A DNA stretch of 64,000 bases from JANPPS01 sp965246835 (GTDB taxonomy: Bacteria; Pseudomonadota; Alphaproteobacteria; Acetobacterales; Acetobacteraceae). Below, in pieces: positions 35,948 to 43,985 of the stretch. The translations under genes were made by a program, and so were the position numbers. The stretch's first letter is position 1. Every line of letters begins with the position of its first letter. The notes beneath the pieces were generated by a model. It was not told the origin of the DNA. It saw nothing but the letters and a program-made list of their open reading frames with translations, and ran no database searches. The stretch spans positions 372,001-436,000 of the forward strand of contig CBDFFQ010000001.1 in assembly GCA_965246835.1 (NCBI GenBank), written 5' to 3'.

Positions 35948-38839
35948 ATGGCCAAGCGCATGCTGATCGACAGCACCCACGCGGAAGAAACCCGCGTTGT
36001 GGTGCTGGACGGTAACCGTCTCGAAGATTACGACGTCGAAACTTCTACCAAGCAACAACTCAAGGGCAACATCTACCTCGCCAAGGTCGTCCGCGTCGAA
36101 CCCAGCCTGCAGGCCGCGTTCGTCGAATATGGCGGCAATCGCCATGGGTTCCTGGCGTTCGGGGAGATCCATCCCGACTACTACCAGATCCCGGTAGCCG
36201 ACCGGCAGCGCCTGATCGAGATGCAGGAAGCCGAGGCTCGCGAGGACGAGGAGGCCGAGGACCGCGCCGCCGCCCGCGAGGCCAGTGGCGCCCGCCCGCT
36301 CGAGATCGAGGCACCGACGGCCTATGCGCCGCCCGGTGAGATATCCGACGAGGCCCCGCCCTTCTTCGACGCGGACGCCGCCCACGCGGACGTGACACCC
36401 GGTGACGCTGCTGAAGGCACGCCGGAAGTCGTGGAGCCGCTTGACGCCCATGCTGCCGAGAGCGTTCCGGAAGCCCCGGCCGAGCTGCCCGGCGCCGACA
36501 TGGCTCCCGAGAGCCCGGAGCCCGCGATCGAGGCGGCCGGCCATGACGAGCAAACGCCGGCGGAAACCATGGAATCCGTCCCGCAGGAGCCGCCGCCCGA
36601 GCAGATCGGCGGCCAGACCGAGGCGGAGCAGGAATATCAGCGCCCCGAACGCGCCCCGCCCCGCTTCCTGCGCAACTACAAGATCCAGGAAGTCATCCGC
36701 CGCCGCCAGATTTTGCTGATCCAGGTCGTGAAGGAGGAGCGTGGCTCCAAGGGCGCCGCACTCACCACCTACATCTCGCTGGCCGGCCGGTTCTCGGTCT
36801 TGATGCCCAACTCCCCCCGGGGCGGCGGCATCAGCCGCAAGATCACCTCCGCCGCCGACCGCCGCCGGCTGAAGGAGGTCACCGCCGAGCTCGACCTGCC
36901 GCGCGGCATGGGCCTGATCGTGCGCACCGCCGGCGCCAACCGGCCGAAGCCCGAGATCATCCGGGATTGCGAGTACCTGCTCAACCAATGGGACCAGATC
37001 CGCGAGCTCACGATGAAGTCGGTGGCCCCCGCGCTGATCTACGAGGAAGCGAGCCTCATCAAGCGCGCCATCCGCGACGTGTATTCGCGCGACGTGGATG
37101 ATATCCTGGTGGATGGCGAGGTCGGCTGGCGGGCGGCGCGGGACTTCATGCGCATGCTGATGCCGACGCACGCGAAGAAAGTGCAGCTCTGGAAGGAGCC
37201 GACGCCGCTCTTTGCGAAAGCGCAGGTCGAGGCGCAGCTCGATGCGATGCTGGTGCCGACGGTGCAGCTGAAGTCCGGCGGATACCTCGTCATCAACCAG
37301 ACCGAGGCGCTGGTCGCGATCGACGTGAACTCCGGCCGCAGCACGCGGGAACGGGGCATCGAGGACACGGCGTTCCGCACCAACATGGAAGCGGCCGAGG
37401 AAGCCGCCCGGCAATTGCGCCTACGGGACCTGGCCGGCCTCATCGTCATCGACTTCATCGACATGGAGAGCCGGCGCAACAACGCCGCCGTCGAAAAGAA
37501 GCTGAAGGACGCGCTGAAGAACGACCGCGCCCGCATCCAGATCGGCAGCATCAGCCATTTCGGCCTGCTGGAGATGAGCCGGCAACGGCTGCGCCCGTCG
37601 CTGGCGGAAACCAGCTTCGTCATGTGCCCGCATTGCAGCGGCACCGGCACCGTCCGCAGCACCGAGAGCGCCGCCTTGCATGTGCTGCGCGCCATCGAGG
37701 AGGAGGGTGGCAAGCGCCGGGCGGCCGAGATCGTGGTGCACGTGGCCGGGCCGATCGCACTCTATATCCTGAACCACAAGCGGGTCCGGCTGGCGGAGGT
37801 CGAGCAGCGCTTCGGCATGACCGTCACCTTCGCGGCGGATGACACGCTGCTGCCGCCCGCCACCCGGATCGACCGCGTGCGTGCCGCGACCACCTCGGAG
37901 CTGCCGGCGCCGATCTCGCAACTGGCCCCGCCCGAGCCGTTCGAGGACGAGGACGAGATGCCGGACGCGCCGGAGGAGGCCACCGCTGAGGAGGAGGCTG
38001 ACGACAGTGAAGCCGTGACCGCCCAGCCCGGCGAGACCGCGGAGGAGGCCGAGCAGCGTGGCAAGCGCCGCCGCCGCCGCCGCCGGGGTGGGCGTCGCGA
38101 TGAGCCGGCCGAGACTACCGTCGATCGCAGCGCCGACGCCGGCCCGGCCGACGCCGGCCCGGCCGACGCATCCCCGTCCGAGTCCCCAAGTGACGCGCCG
38201 ATCGGGGAAGGGTCTGAGGACGGCGCCACCCAAGCCCCCAACCCCGCCCGCGCCGCAGATGCCGAGGTTGTGGCCGAGGGGGCCGACGAGGGTGAGCGCA
38301 AGCGCCGGGGCCGTCGGGGCGGGCGTCGCCGGCGGCGGGAGCCTGGCGAGGCCGGTGAGGCCGCACTGGAAGGCGCCGCGGAGGAGCCGGAGGCCACAAC
38401 GGGCTCCGACACCGACGCCTATAAGCCCGCCTACGTCGCACCCGCCTATGCGGGCCCCACGCCGGCGGACCCCTTTGGCGGCAGTTCGGCCTACGACATC
38501 TTCGACGCCATCGAGCAGGCCGAGCAGGAGCGTGCTTTGTCGAATGCCCGGCCGGCGCCGGCTGCGGCCGAAGCGCCCCCTCCCCGGTCGAAGTTCGAGA
38601 TGCGGGCCGACGATATCGAGATGTTGGGGCAGGTCGTTTCCACCGAGGCCCCCGAACCCGAAATGCCCGCGGCTTCGGCTCCGGCTCCGGTTTCGGCTTC
38701 GGCTTCGGCTTCGGCAGAACCGGTCGCGGCCGAGCCGGCTTCTTCGCCGGAACCGGTTTCCGCGCCGCCGATCCAGCCTGTTGTGATCGGCGAAGCCGAG
38801 AGCGCGGGCGAGAAAAAGAAGGGATGGTGGCGCCGCTAG
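35948..38839 (+). CDS. rne: Ribonuclease E
   Basis: This 963-residue endonuclease is the core of the RNA degradosome and processes rRNA and tRNA precursors. The S1 domain is split: strands before about residue 95 (KGNIYLAKVVRVEPSLQAAFVEYG) and after about 235 (QILLIQVVKEERGSKGAALTTYISL), with an acidic, low-complexity insert between, as in alphaproteobacteria. The DNase I-like site has Asp in ALVAIDVNSGR and VIDFIDM; the Zn-link is CPHCSGTG with Cys560 and Cys563. The C-terminal third is disordered, with Arg-rich blocks (RGKRRRRRRRGGRR, KRRGRRGGRRRRR) for RNA or partner binding, and ends KKKGWWRR. Ala/Pro/Asp-rich codon repeats occur near 38134-38165 and 38683-38718. Confidence 0.97.
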   Translation: MAKRMLIDSTHAEETRVVVLDGNRLEDYDVETSTKQQLKGNIYLAKVVRVEPSLQAAFVEYGGNRHGFLAFGEIHPDYYQIPVADRQRLIEMQEAEAREDEEAEDRAAAREASGARPLEIEAPTAYAPPGEISDEAPPFFDADAAHADVTPGDAAEGTPEVVEPLDAHAAESVPEAPAELPGADMAPESPEPAIEAAGHDEQTPAETMESVPQEPPPEQIGGQTEAEQEYQRPERAPPRFLRNYKIQEVIRRRQILLIQVVKEERGSKGAALTTYISLAGRFSVLMPNSPRGGGISRKITSAADRRRLKEVTAELDLPRGMGLIVRTAGANRPKPEIIRDCEYLLNQWDQIRELTMKSVAPALIYEEASLIKRAIRDVYSRDVDDILVDGEVGWRAARDFMRMLMPTHAKKVQLWKEPTPLFAKAQVEAQLDAMLVPTVQLKSGGYLVINQTEALVAIDVNSGRSTRERGIEDTAFRTNMEAAEEAARQLRLRDLAGLIVIDFIDMESRRNNAAVEKKLKDALKNDRARIQIGSISHFGLLEMSRQRLRPSLAETSFVMCPHCSGTGTVRSTESAALHVLRAIEEEGGKRRAAEIVVHVAGPIALYILNHKRVRLAEVEQRFGMTVTFAADDTLLPPATRIDRVRAATTSELPAPISQLAPPEPFEDEDEMPDAPEEATAEEEADDSEAVTAQPGETAEEAEQRGKRRRRRRRGGRRDEPAETTVDRSADAGPADAGPADASPSESPSDAPIGEGSEDGATQAPNPARAADAEVVAEGADEGERKRRGRRGGRRRRREPGEAGEAALEGAAEEPEATTGSDTDAYKPAYVAPAYAGPTPADPFGGSSAYDIFDAIEQAEQERALSNARPAPAAAEAPPPRSKFEMRADDIEMLGQVVSTEAPEPEMPAASAPAPVSASASASAEPVAAEPASSPEPVSAPPIQPVVIGEAESAGEKKKGWWRR

Positions 38840-38848
38840 CGATTATCG

Positions 38849-38881
38849 GCGCCGGGCACCGTACATAGCAGTGCCCGGCGC
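38849..38881 (+). terminator. Hairpin downstream of rne
   Basis: An 11-base perfect stem (gcgccgggcac, 38849-38859, and its complement, 38871-38881) with an 11-base loop lies 9 bases after the rne stop. There is no U-tract, so it may stabilise the 3' end or act with Rho. Confidence 0.5.
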
Positions 38882-38970
38882 GCCAGCGTGCTCACGGAAA
38901 CATTCGCCATCGCCGCAACCTCCCACAAAGCCTCGCGTTCACCCCGCACAGGCTTCACAGGAGAATTGCC

Positions 38971-39240
38971 ATGGCCATGTCCGATAACGTCAACGACACC
39001 ACGCAGGACGCCAAGGAGCAGATCGCGCAGCTCCGCGACCAGGTTCAGTCCCTGATGGCAGATCGCGTGACGCCCGCCCTGCAGAACGCCGCCGGGCAGG
39101 CGCAGGACTATGCGCGACACGCCAAGGACGTCGCAGTCGATCAGACCGAGATGCTGTCCGAAAAAGTGCGGGACCAGCCGCTTGTCGCGATCCTGATTGC
39201 TGCCGGCGCGGGCTACCTGCTCGGCCGCATCGCCCGCTGA
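38971..39240 (+). CDS. DUF883 (ElaB/YqjD-like) membrane-anchored protein
   Basis: This 89-residue protein has a long amphipathic, Gln/Asp/Lys-rich helix (residues 5-68) and a C-terminal anchor ending VRDQPLVAILIAAGAGYLLGRIAR, the signature of the ElaB/YqjD/DUF883 group. YqjD of E. coli tethers ribosomes to the membrane in stationary phase; that role here is inferred. AGGAG lies at 38959-38963, 7 bases before the ATG. It is followed after 4 bases by a holin-like membrane protein, as yqjD is by yqjE. Confidence 0.85.
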   Translation: MAMSDNVNDTTQDAKEQIAQLRDQVQSLMADRVTPALQNAAGQAQDYARHAKDVAVDQTEMLSEKVRDQPLVAILIAAGAGYLLGRIAR

Positions 39241-39244
39241 GCCG

Positions 39245-39706
39245 ATGCGCTCGGTCGAACTCGCGAAGGTTGCCGCCTCGGCCGAGGCGCTGCGCCTCCG
39301 CCGTGTGGTCCGTCGGCAGGGCATGCGCGCTGCCTATGGGGCGGTCGCTGCGGTATTTGCGATCGGGGTGCTGGTGCTGGTGCACGTGACGCTCTACCAC
39401 GTGCTCACCCCGGCCTATGTGACACCGACGGTCGCAAGCTTGATCCTGCTGGCGTTGGATCTGGTGATCGCAGGCGTCATGGCTGTTCTGGCGATGAGCG
39501 ACAAACCCGACAGCATCGAGGATGAGGCGAAGACGATCCGGCAGCAGGCCGTGATCGAGATGCGCAAGTCCATGACCCTGGTTGCCTTGGCTGGTGAGAC
39601 GGCGGGAGCCGTGCTGCGAAGGCCTCGCCGGGTCACGTTGGTCCAACCACGGTCAACCTTGGGCGTCGCGGGTGAGCTCGCGGCGAAGTTGATGGCGCGG
39701 CGTTGA
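39245..39706 (+). CDS. Holin-superfamily-like two-helix membrane protein
   Basis: This 153-residue protein has two hydrophobic helices (about 32-55 and 62-83, AYGAVAAVFAIGVLVLVHVT and VASLILLALDLVIAGVMAVL) flanked by charged segments, the layout of YqjE/phage-holin-like proteins. It starts 4 bases after the DUF883 stop and is probably co-transcribed. No specific function can be assigned. The ATG at 39245 is preferred to an in-frame ATG at 39197 that lies inside the previous gene. Confidence 0.7.
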   Translation: MRSVELAKVAASAEALRLRRVVRRQGMRAAYGAVAAVFAIGVLVLVHVTLYHVLTPAYVTPTVASLILLALDLVIAGVMAVLAMSDKPDSIEDEAKTIRQQAVIEMRKSMTLVALAGETAGAVLRRPRRVTLVQPRSTLGVAGELAAKLMARR

Positions 39707-39725
39707 CGGCCTAAGTTCCGGCCAG

Positions 39726-39755
39726 GGCCGGGTGCCCAATTGGGGGTGCCCGGCC
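39726..39755 (+). promoter_or_regulatory. Hairpin covering the ribosome-binding region of the HIBCH-type gene
   Basis: ggccggg (39726-39732) pairs with cccggcc (39749-39755), continuing through two wobble pairs and three GC pairs around a 6-base loop (12 pairs). The right arm contains GGGGGTG, the best Shine-Dalgarno for TTG 39756. It also lies 20 bases after the previous stop, so it could equally be that gene's terminator. Confidence 0.45.
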
Positions 39756-40757
39756 TTGTCTGACACCGTGATCGTCCGCCGCCAGGGCCGAATCGGACAC
39801 ATCAGCCTCAATAGGCCCCGTGCGCTGAACGCGCTCGATCTCGGCATGATTCTCGCCATTCGCACGGCACTCGCCACCTGGGAAAATGACCCGGCCGTGG
39901 AGGCCGTCGTGATCGAAGGCGCCGGGGACCGGGCGTTCTGCACGGGGGGCGACATCCGGGCCATTCGCGACGCTGCACTCTCTGGTGACGACGCGGCCAT
40001 CACGGCGTTCTTCACCGAGGAATATGCACTCAATCTCGCGATCGCCCGCTACAAGAAGCCCTACATCGCCTTGATCGACGGCATCTGTATGGGCGGTGGG
40101 ATCGGGCTGTCGGTCCACGGCACCATGCGGGTCGTGAGCGAAGCGGCGGTGTTGGCCATGCCCGAGACCGGCATCGGCTTCTTCCCCGACGTGGGCGCCA
40201 CCTTCGCCCTGCCGCGGCTGCGGGGAGAGATCGGCGCCTATCTCGGCCTGACCGGAGCCCGCGTGCAGGGGGCGGACGCGGTCTATGCCGGCCTCGCCAC
40301 CCATTTCGTACCGCGTGAGCGGTTCGCGACCTTGGCCGACGAGATCGCGGCCGACGGCCCGGCTGCGCTCGCCTGCGCCGCCCAGCCCGTGCCGGACGGC
40401 AAGCTGGCGGGCATCATCGACCAGGTCCGCTGCTTTGGGGCGGGCTCGGTCGGGCAGATCGTGGAGCGACTGCAGGCATTGAGCACGGCCTGGTCGCGTG
40501 AGACGCTGAATATGCTGGGCCACGTGTCGCCGAGCGCCGTGGCCTGGACGTTCGAGGCGCTCCGGCGGGGCGCCGGGCTGACGCTGGAGCAGGCCCTGCG
40601 CGCCGAGCTGTCACTGGCGTGCCGGGTCACCCAGCATCCCGACTTCGCCGAGGGCGTCCGCGCCATGCTGGTTGACAAGGACCGCGCGCCACGCTGGCAT
40701 CCCGCTACCGCCGCGGAGATCGAGCCGGGTGCGATCAGCGGGCTACTGGCCAGCTAG
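39756..40757 (+). CDS. Enoyl-CoA hydratase/isomerase family, 3-hydroxyisobutyryl-CoA hydrolase-like
   Basis: This crotonase-fold protein of about 333 residues has GDRAFCTGGDIRAIRD (oxyanion hole), CMGGGIGLSVHG and MPETGIGFFPDVGATFALPR; the FFPDVG stretch and a length over 330 fit the 3-hydroxyisobutyryl-CoA hydrolase (HIBCH) group of valine breakdown rather than simple hydratases. The start is uncertain: TTG 39756 follows GGGGGTG and gives the usual short N-terminus (SDTVIVRRQGRIGHISL), while GTG 39732 adds eight residues. Both lie in a hairpin. It ends opposite gluQ with overlapping 3' ends (40743-40757). Confidence 0.85.
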   Translation: MSDTVIVRRQGRIGHISLNRPRALNALDLGMILAIRTALATWENDPAVEAVVIEGAGDRAFCTGGDIRAIRDAALSGDDAAITAFFTEEYALNLAIARYKKPYIALIDGICMGGGIGLSVHGTMRVVSEAAVLAMPETGIGFFPDVGATFALPRLRGEIGAYLGLTGARVQGADAVYAGLATHFVPRERFATLADEIAADGPAALACAAQPVPDGKLAGIIDQVRCFGAGSVGQIVERLQALSTAWSRETLNMLGHVSPSAVAWTFEALRRGAGLTLEQALRAELSLACRVTQHPDFAEGVRAMLVDKDRAPRWHPATAAEIEPGAISGLLAS

Positions 40758-41570
40758 GTTCAGGACCTCGGCCGCACTCAGCCCGGCGTTCCGCATGGCG
40801 CGTAACGTGATCGCCCCGTCCCGCTTCGCCAAGCGGCGACCATCGCCGTCCGCCAGCAATCGATGGTGTGCATAGGCGGGCACCGGCCAGCCCAGCAATG
40901 CTTGCAGCACGCGATGGATGGCCGTTGCGGGCCGCAGATCCTCGCCGCGGGTAACCAGGTCGATGCCTTGCGCGGCGTCGTCATGGGCGGCGCATAGATG
41001 GTAGCTGCCCAGGGCATCCTTGCGGGACAGCACCACGTCGCCGAACCGCTCGGGCGCGGCTTCAAGCCAGCCCTGCCCTTCTTCGAACCAGTGCAGCTTT
41101 CCCGTCCGCCGCACGGCCGCAATCATGTCCAGCCGCCAGGCATGCCGGCCGCCACGCGCCAGCCTTTCTGCCCGATCCGAGAGCGGCAGGTTTCGGCAGG
41201 TGCCGGGATAGGGCGGGGGCTGGCCATGCGGGGCCAGCGTGGCTGCAGCGAGGTCCGCGCGGCTACAGAAGCAGGGATACAGCAACCCCATGCCGTCGAG
41301 CTGCGTGAGGGCGGCGGCATACTCCGGGCCATGCGCCGATTGCAGGCGCGGCGTCCCGTCCCACGTCAGACCCAGCCAGGTCAAATCTTCCGTCAAGGCC
41401 GCGACGAACACGGGACGGCAGCGTGCCGGGTCGATATCCTCGATCCGCAGCAGGAACCGGCCGCCACTCTCCCGTGCGCGGCGCCACGCGGTGCCTGCCG
41501 CGAAGGCGTGGCCCAGATGCAGGTAGCCGGTCGGGCTAGGGGCGAAGCGTGTGACGAAGGAGGATGCCAT
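40743..41570 (-). CDS. gluQ: Glutamyl-Q tRNA(Asp) synthetase
   Basis: This 275-residue paralogue of glutamyl-tRNA synthetase attaches glutamate to the queuosine base at position 34 of tRNA-Asp. It has only the catalytic domain: FAPSPTGYLHLGHAFAAG with the HIGH-like motif, LLRIEDIDPARC, a zinc-site candidate CFCSRADL...YPGTCRN, and RRLAKRDGA as the KMSKS-like loop. The anticodon-binding domain is missing, which defines GluQ-RS. The ATG (41570) overlaps the divergent esterase ATG (41569) within ccatgg. No Shine-Dalgarno is visible. The frame is open upstream only as a shadow. Confidence 0.93.
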   Translation of the reverse strand: MASSFVTRFAPSPTGYLHLGHAFAAGTAWRRARESGGRFLLRIEDIDPARCRPVFVAALTEDLTWLGLTWDGTPRLQSAHGPEYAAALTQLDGMGLLYPCFCSRADLAAATLAPHGQPPPYPGTCRNLPLSDRAERLARGGRHAWRLDMIAAVRRTGKLHWFEEGQGWLEAAPERFGDVVLSRKDALGSYHLCAAHDDAAQGIDLVTRGEDLRPATAIHRVLQALLGWPVPAYAHHRLLADGDGRRLAKRDGAITLRAMRNAGLSAAEVLNLAGQ

Positions 41571-42231
41571 GGACGATCTGGCCGTGTTGCGGTGGGGTCC
41601 CGCGTCGAAGGGGGTGGCGAGACAGCTTGTGGTTTTGTGCCACGGGGTGGCGGCCGATGGCCATGACCTGATCGATCTCGGCCCGGCCTGGTCGCACGCC
41701 TTGCCGGACGCCGTGTTCGTGGCGCCCGACGCGCCGTTCCCGTACGAAGGCGCGCCCACGGGCCGGCAATGGTTCAGTTTGGCGGACCGCACGCCGTCCG
41801 TGTTGCAGGAGGGGGCGCGCGTGGCGACGCCGCCGTTGCTTAAGATGATCGAGGCGGAGCTGGCGCGATTGTCGTTGGCCGCGGACCAGGTTGCGATCAT
41901 GGGGTTCAGCCAGGGCGCGATGTTGGCGCTGCATGCCGGGCTGCGCCGCGCGCCGCCGCCACGGGGGATCCTCGCGTATTCCGGCGCCTTGCTCGACACG
42001 CCGGCGCTGGAAGCCGAGTGCGTCGGGCACCCGCCGGTGCTGCTGGTGCATGGCGAGGATGACGAGGTGGTGCCGTTCGCGAGGGCTGGCCAGACCGAGG
42101 CGGCGCTGACGCGGCTCGGCCTGCCGCTGCAGACACTGTGGTGCAAGGGCCTGGGCCATGCGATCGACGATGCCGGGCTGTCGGCCGGCGCGCTGTTCCT
42201 GCAACGGGTGTTTAGCATGACGGCGGCGTGA
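41569..42231 (+). CDS. Alpha/beta hydrolase, carboxylesterase/phospholipase family
   Basis: This 220-residue hydrolase of the Abhydrolase_2 family has the oxyanion segment VVLCHGVAADGHDLIDL, the nucleophile elbow GFSQGAMLALHAG (Ser), the acid in HGEDDEVVPF and the His in GLGHAIDDAGL. Related enzymes hydrolyse short acyl esters or lysophospholipids. AGGAGG lies 41559-41564, four bases before the ATG, inside the divergent gluQ coding region; the ATG at 41551 is therefore less likely. It is followed by the HNH gene after 136 bases. Confidence 0.88.
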   Translation: MDDLAVLRWGPASKGVARQLVVLCHGVAADGHDLIDLGPAWSHALPDAVFVAPDAPFPYEGAPTGRQWFSLADRTPSVLQEGARVATPPLLKMIEAELARLSLAADQVAIMGFSQGAMLALHAGLRRAPPPRGILAYSGALLDTPALEAECVGHPPVLLVHGEDDEVVPFARAGQTEAALTRLGLPLQTLWCKGLGHAIDDAGLSAGALFLQRVFSMTAA

Positions 42232-42367
42232 CAAATCCTGCGCCACCTTGCCGGACTCCATCGCGGGTGCGATAAACCATCCACAGGCGGAGTTCCTGTG
42301 TTGCGCGTCGGCTCGTCTGACTTGGCCGCCGTAGAGCATTGCGGGACGATCCAAGAAGGAGCGCGCA

Positions 42368-42934
42368 TTGCCCGACGGCGGTCTGCATTTTCCTGCGCTG
42401 GTCTTGAACGCCGATTTTCGGCCGCTCTCGTATTTTCCGTTGTCGGTGTGGTCGTGGCAGGATGCGGTGAAGGCCGTGTTCCTCGACCGCGTCTCGGTAT
42501 TGAGCGAATACGATAACGAGGTGCATTCGCCGAGCATGTCCATGCGGCTGCCGAGCGTCATCGCGCTGAAAGACTACATCCCGGCGGCGCGCAAGCCGGC
42601 CTTCACGCGGTTCAACGTGTTCCTGCGGGACGCGTTCAGCTGCCAGTATTGCGCCGTGCGGCATCCGACGCAGGATCTGACGTTCGATCACGTGATCCCC
42701 CGCAGCCGCGGCGGGCGCACCACGTGGGAGAACGTCGTGACCGCGTGCGGCTCATGCAATCTACGCAAGGGGAGCAAGCTGCCGCGGGAGTGCGGGATGC
42801 ATCCGCGGATGGAACCGGCGCAACCCTCTACCTGGGAACTGCAGGATAACGGCCGGGCCTTCCCGCCGAACTACCTGCACCAGAGTTGGCGCGACTATCT
42901 GTATTGGGACAGTGAGCTGGATAACGAGGGGTGA
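42368..42934 (+). CDS. HNH endonuclease family protein
   Basis: This 188-residue protein has a zinc ribbon-type HNH core: FSCQYCAVRHP with C-x2-C, TFDHVIPRSRGGRTTWENVVTAC with the HNH histidines and Asn, and CGSCNLRKG with the second C-x2-C. The preceding ALVLNADFRPLSYFPLSVW is seen in a widespread chromosomal group of HNH proteins whose role (DNA repair or housekeeping) is unsettled. The start is TTG 42368 with AAGGAG at 42355-42360; no nearer ATG fits. It is probably not mobile. Confidence 0.85.
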   Translation: MPDGGLHFPALVLNADFRPLSYFPLSVWSWQDAVKAVFLDRVSVLSEYDNEVHSPSMSMRLPSVIALKDYIPAARKPAFTRFNVFLRDAFSCQYCAVRHPTQDLTFDHVIPRSRGGRTTWENVVTACGSCNLRKGSKLPRECGMHPRMEPAQPSTWELQDNGRAFPPNYLHQSWRDYLYWDSELDNEG

Positions 42935-42938
42935 TGGG

Positions 42939-42973
42939 TTCCACCCATCCTACGCATCGTGGGATGGGTGGAA
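42939..42973. terminator. Hairpin between convergent HNH and manganese catalase genes
   Basis: A 16-base stem (42939-42954 with 42958-42973, one G-T wobble) closes on a 3-base loop. It lies between two convergent genes and probably terminates both. Its core ccatcctacg/cgtgggatgg resembles the hairpin after livK. Confidence 0.65.
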
Positions 42974-42991
42974 ATCAACGTCGGGACGGAA

Positions 42992-43915
42992 CTAGCGTGA
43001 CTTCTTGTACAGCTTGCTCGCGATCTCGAACATTTCTTCCGGCGCGTAGTCCGGGCTGAATGCCCGCGTATCACCCATCAAGTCATGGATGCGTCCTCCC
43101 TCGGGATGGCCGTCCACCACTTCCAGCTCACCCGGCGGATCGCCCGGCAGCGCCATCTCGCCATTGCCCCAAATGCCGGCCATCTCCTTGTAGTCGTCCG
43201 GGCTGAAACGATAGAGACGGCGGTGCGAGCCTTCGTCCAGGTATTTCTGGCACTCCGGAATCTTGCTCAGGTCGATATTCGGCGTCGGGAGCATCTTCTC
43301 GATCGCGACCCCCGTGATCTGCTTGAGCGCCAGGGCATAAGCATGCGCATGCACGGAGCCGCGCACCAGCAAATACCCGCAGACCTCGCGGCCCGTCGCC
43401 TCCGTCATGGTCTCATACACGCGCAGCTTGTGGATGCGCGCGCCGCATTCCAGGTGGAAATTGTGCAACAGGTCGATCACCAGGTTCCCCGTGGTGGTCA
43501 CCATGTCCACGTTCCAGGACATGCTGTTGGAATTGACCGGGGTGGAGCCGCCGCCATGCGAGAGGAACGCGGCGGCCGAGCGGAAGTCGATCATCTCGCG
43601 ATACGGCGCGCCGGTGATGTCCTGCCCGCCCTTCTCGTTCGCCGGCTTGTCGGGCCCGGCGTTCAGCATCGCGACACCGTGCGACACCAGCTCCACATGC
43701 CCCAGCTCCTCCGCCGTGATGGCGGCGACCAGGCTGTAGAACGGGCGCAGCTTCGACTTGCTGCGGAAATTGAAGCTCTGGAACATGTAGTTCCCGAGCG
43801 TGGACATCTCGCCATACTTGCCGCCCAGCAGCTCCTGCAACGCCGCGGCCGCGTTCGGATCCTGCTTCTTGGGAGCCGGGAGCTCCGTCTGCAGCTTGTC
43901 TACGCGCATGAACAT
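42992..43915 (-). CDS. Manganese catalase
   Basis: This 307-residue non-haem catalase removes hydrogen peroxide using a dimanganese ferritin-like four-helix site. Ligand segments are GGKYGEMSTLGNYMFQSFNF (Glu), TAEELGHVELVSHG (Glu and His), LLHNFHLECGARIHKLRVYE (Glu) and VRGSVHAHAYALAL (His). It starts MFMRVDKLQTELP, as is usual, with GGGAG upstream, and ends with the typical IASKLYKKSR. It stands alone; no oxidative-stress regulator is adjacent. Cytoplasmic. Confidence 0.95.
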   Translation of the reverse strand: MFMRVDKLQTELPAPKKQDPNAAAALQELLGGKYGEMSTLGNYMFQSFNFRSKSKLRPFYSLVAAITAEELGHVELVSHGVAMLNAGPDKPANEKGGQDITGAPYREMIDFRSAAAFLSHGGGSTPVNSNSMSWNVDMVTTTGNLVIDLLHNFHLECGARIHKLRVYETMTEATGREVCGYLLVRGSVHAHAYALALKQITGVAIEKMLPTPNIDLSKIPECQKYLDEGSHRRLYRFSPDDYKEMAGIWGNGEMALPGDPPGELEVVDGHPEGGRIHDLMGDTRAFSPDYAPEEMFEIASKLYKKSR

Positions 43916-43985
43916 CGTGGTGGGCTCCCGTCAGTGGTCGGCTATGTGCCGATCTGCCAACGGCGCCGCGGTGGGATAGTTCGCG

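Noticed and set aside
38134..38722. Short tandem repeats in the 3' part of rne as a mobile or regulatory repeat
   Set aside because: They keep the reading frame and encode Ala/Pro/Asp-rich or Ala/Ser/Pro-rich disordered sequence usual for RNase E C-terminal regions.
40743..42368. Apparent 541-residue protein extending gluQ upstream
   Set aside because: The extension is the antisense of the esterase; the GluQ family begins at ATG 41570.
42368..42934. HNH gene as part of a homing or restriction element
   Set aside because: No intron, intein, methyltransferase or mobile flanks are present, and this HNH group is a common chromosomal gene.
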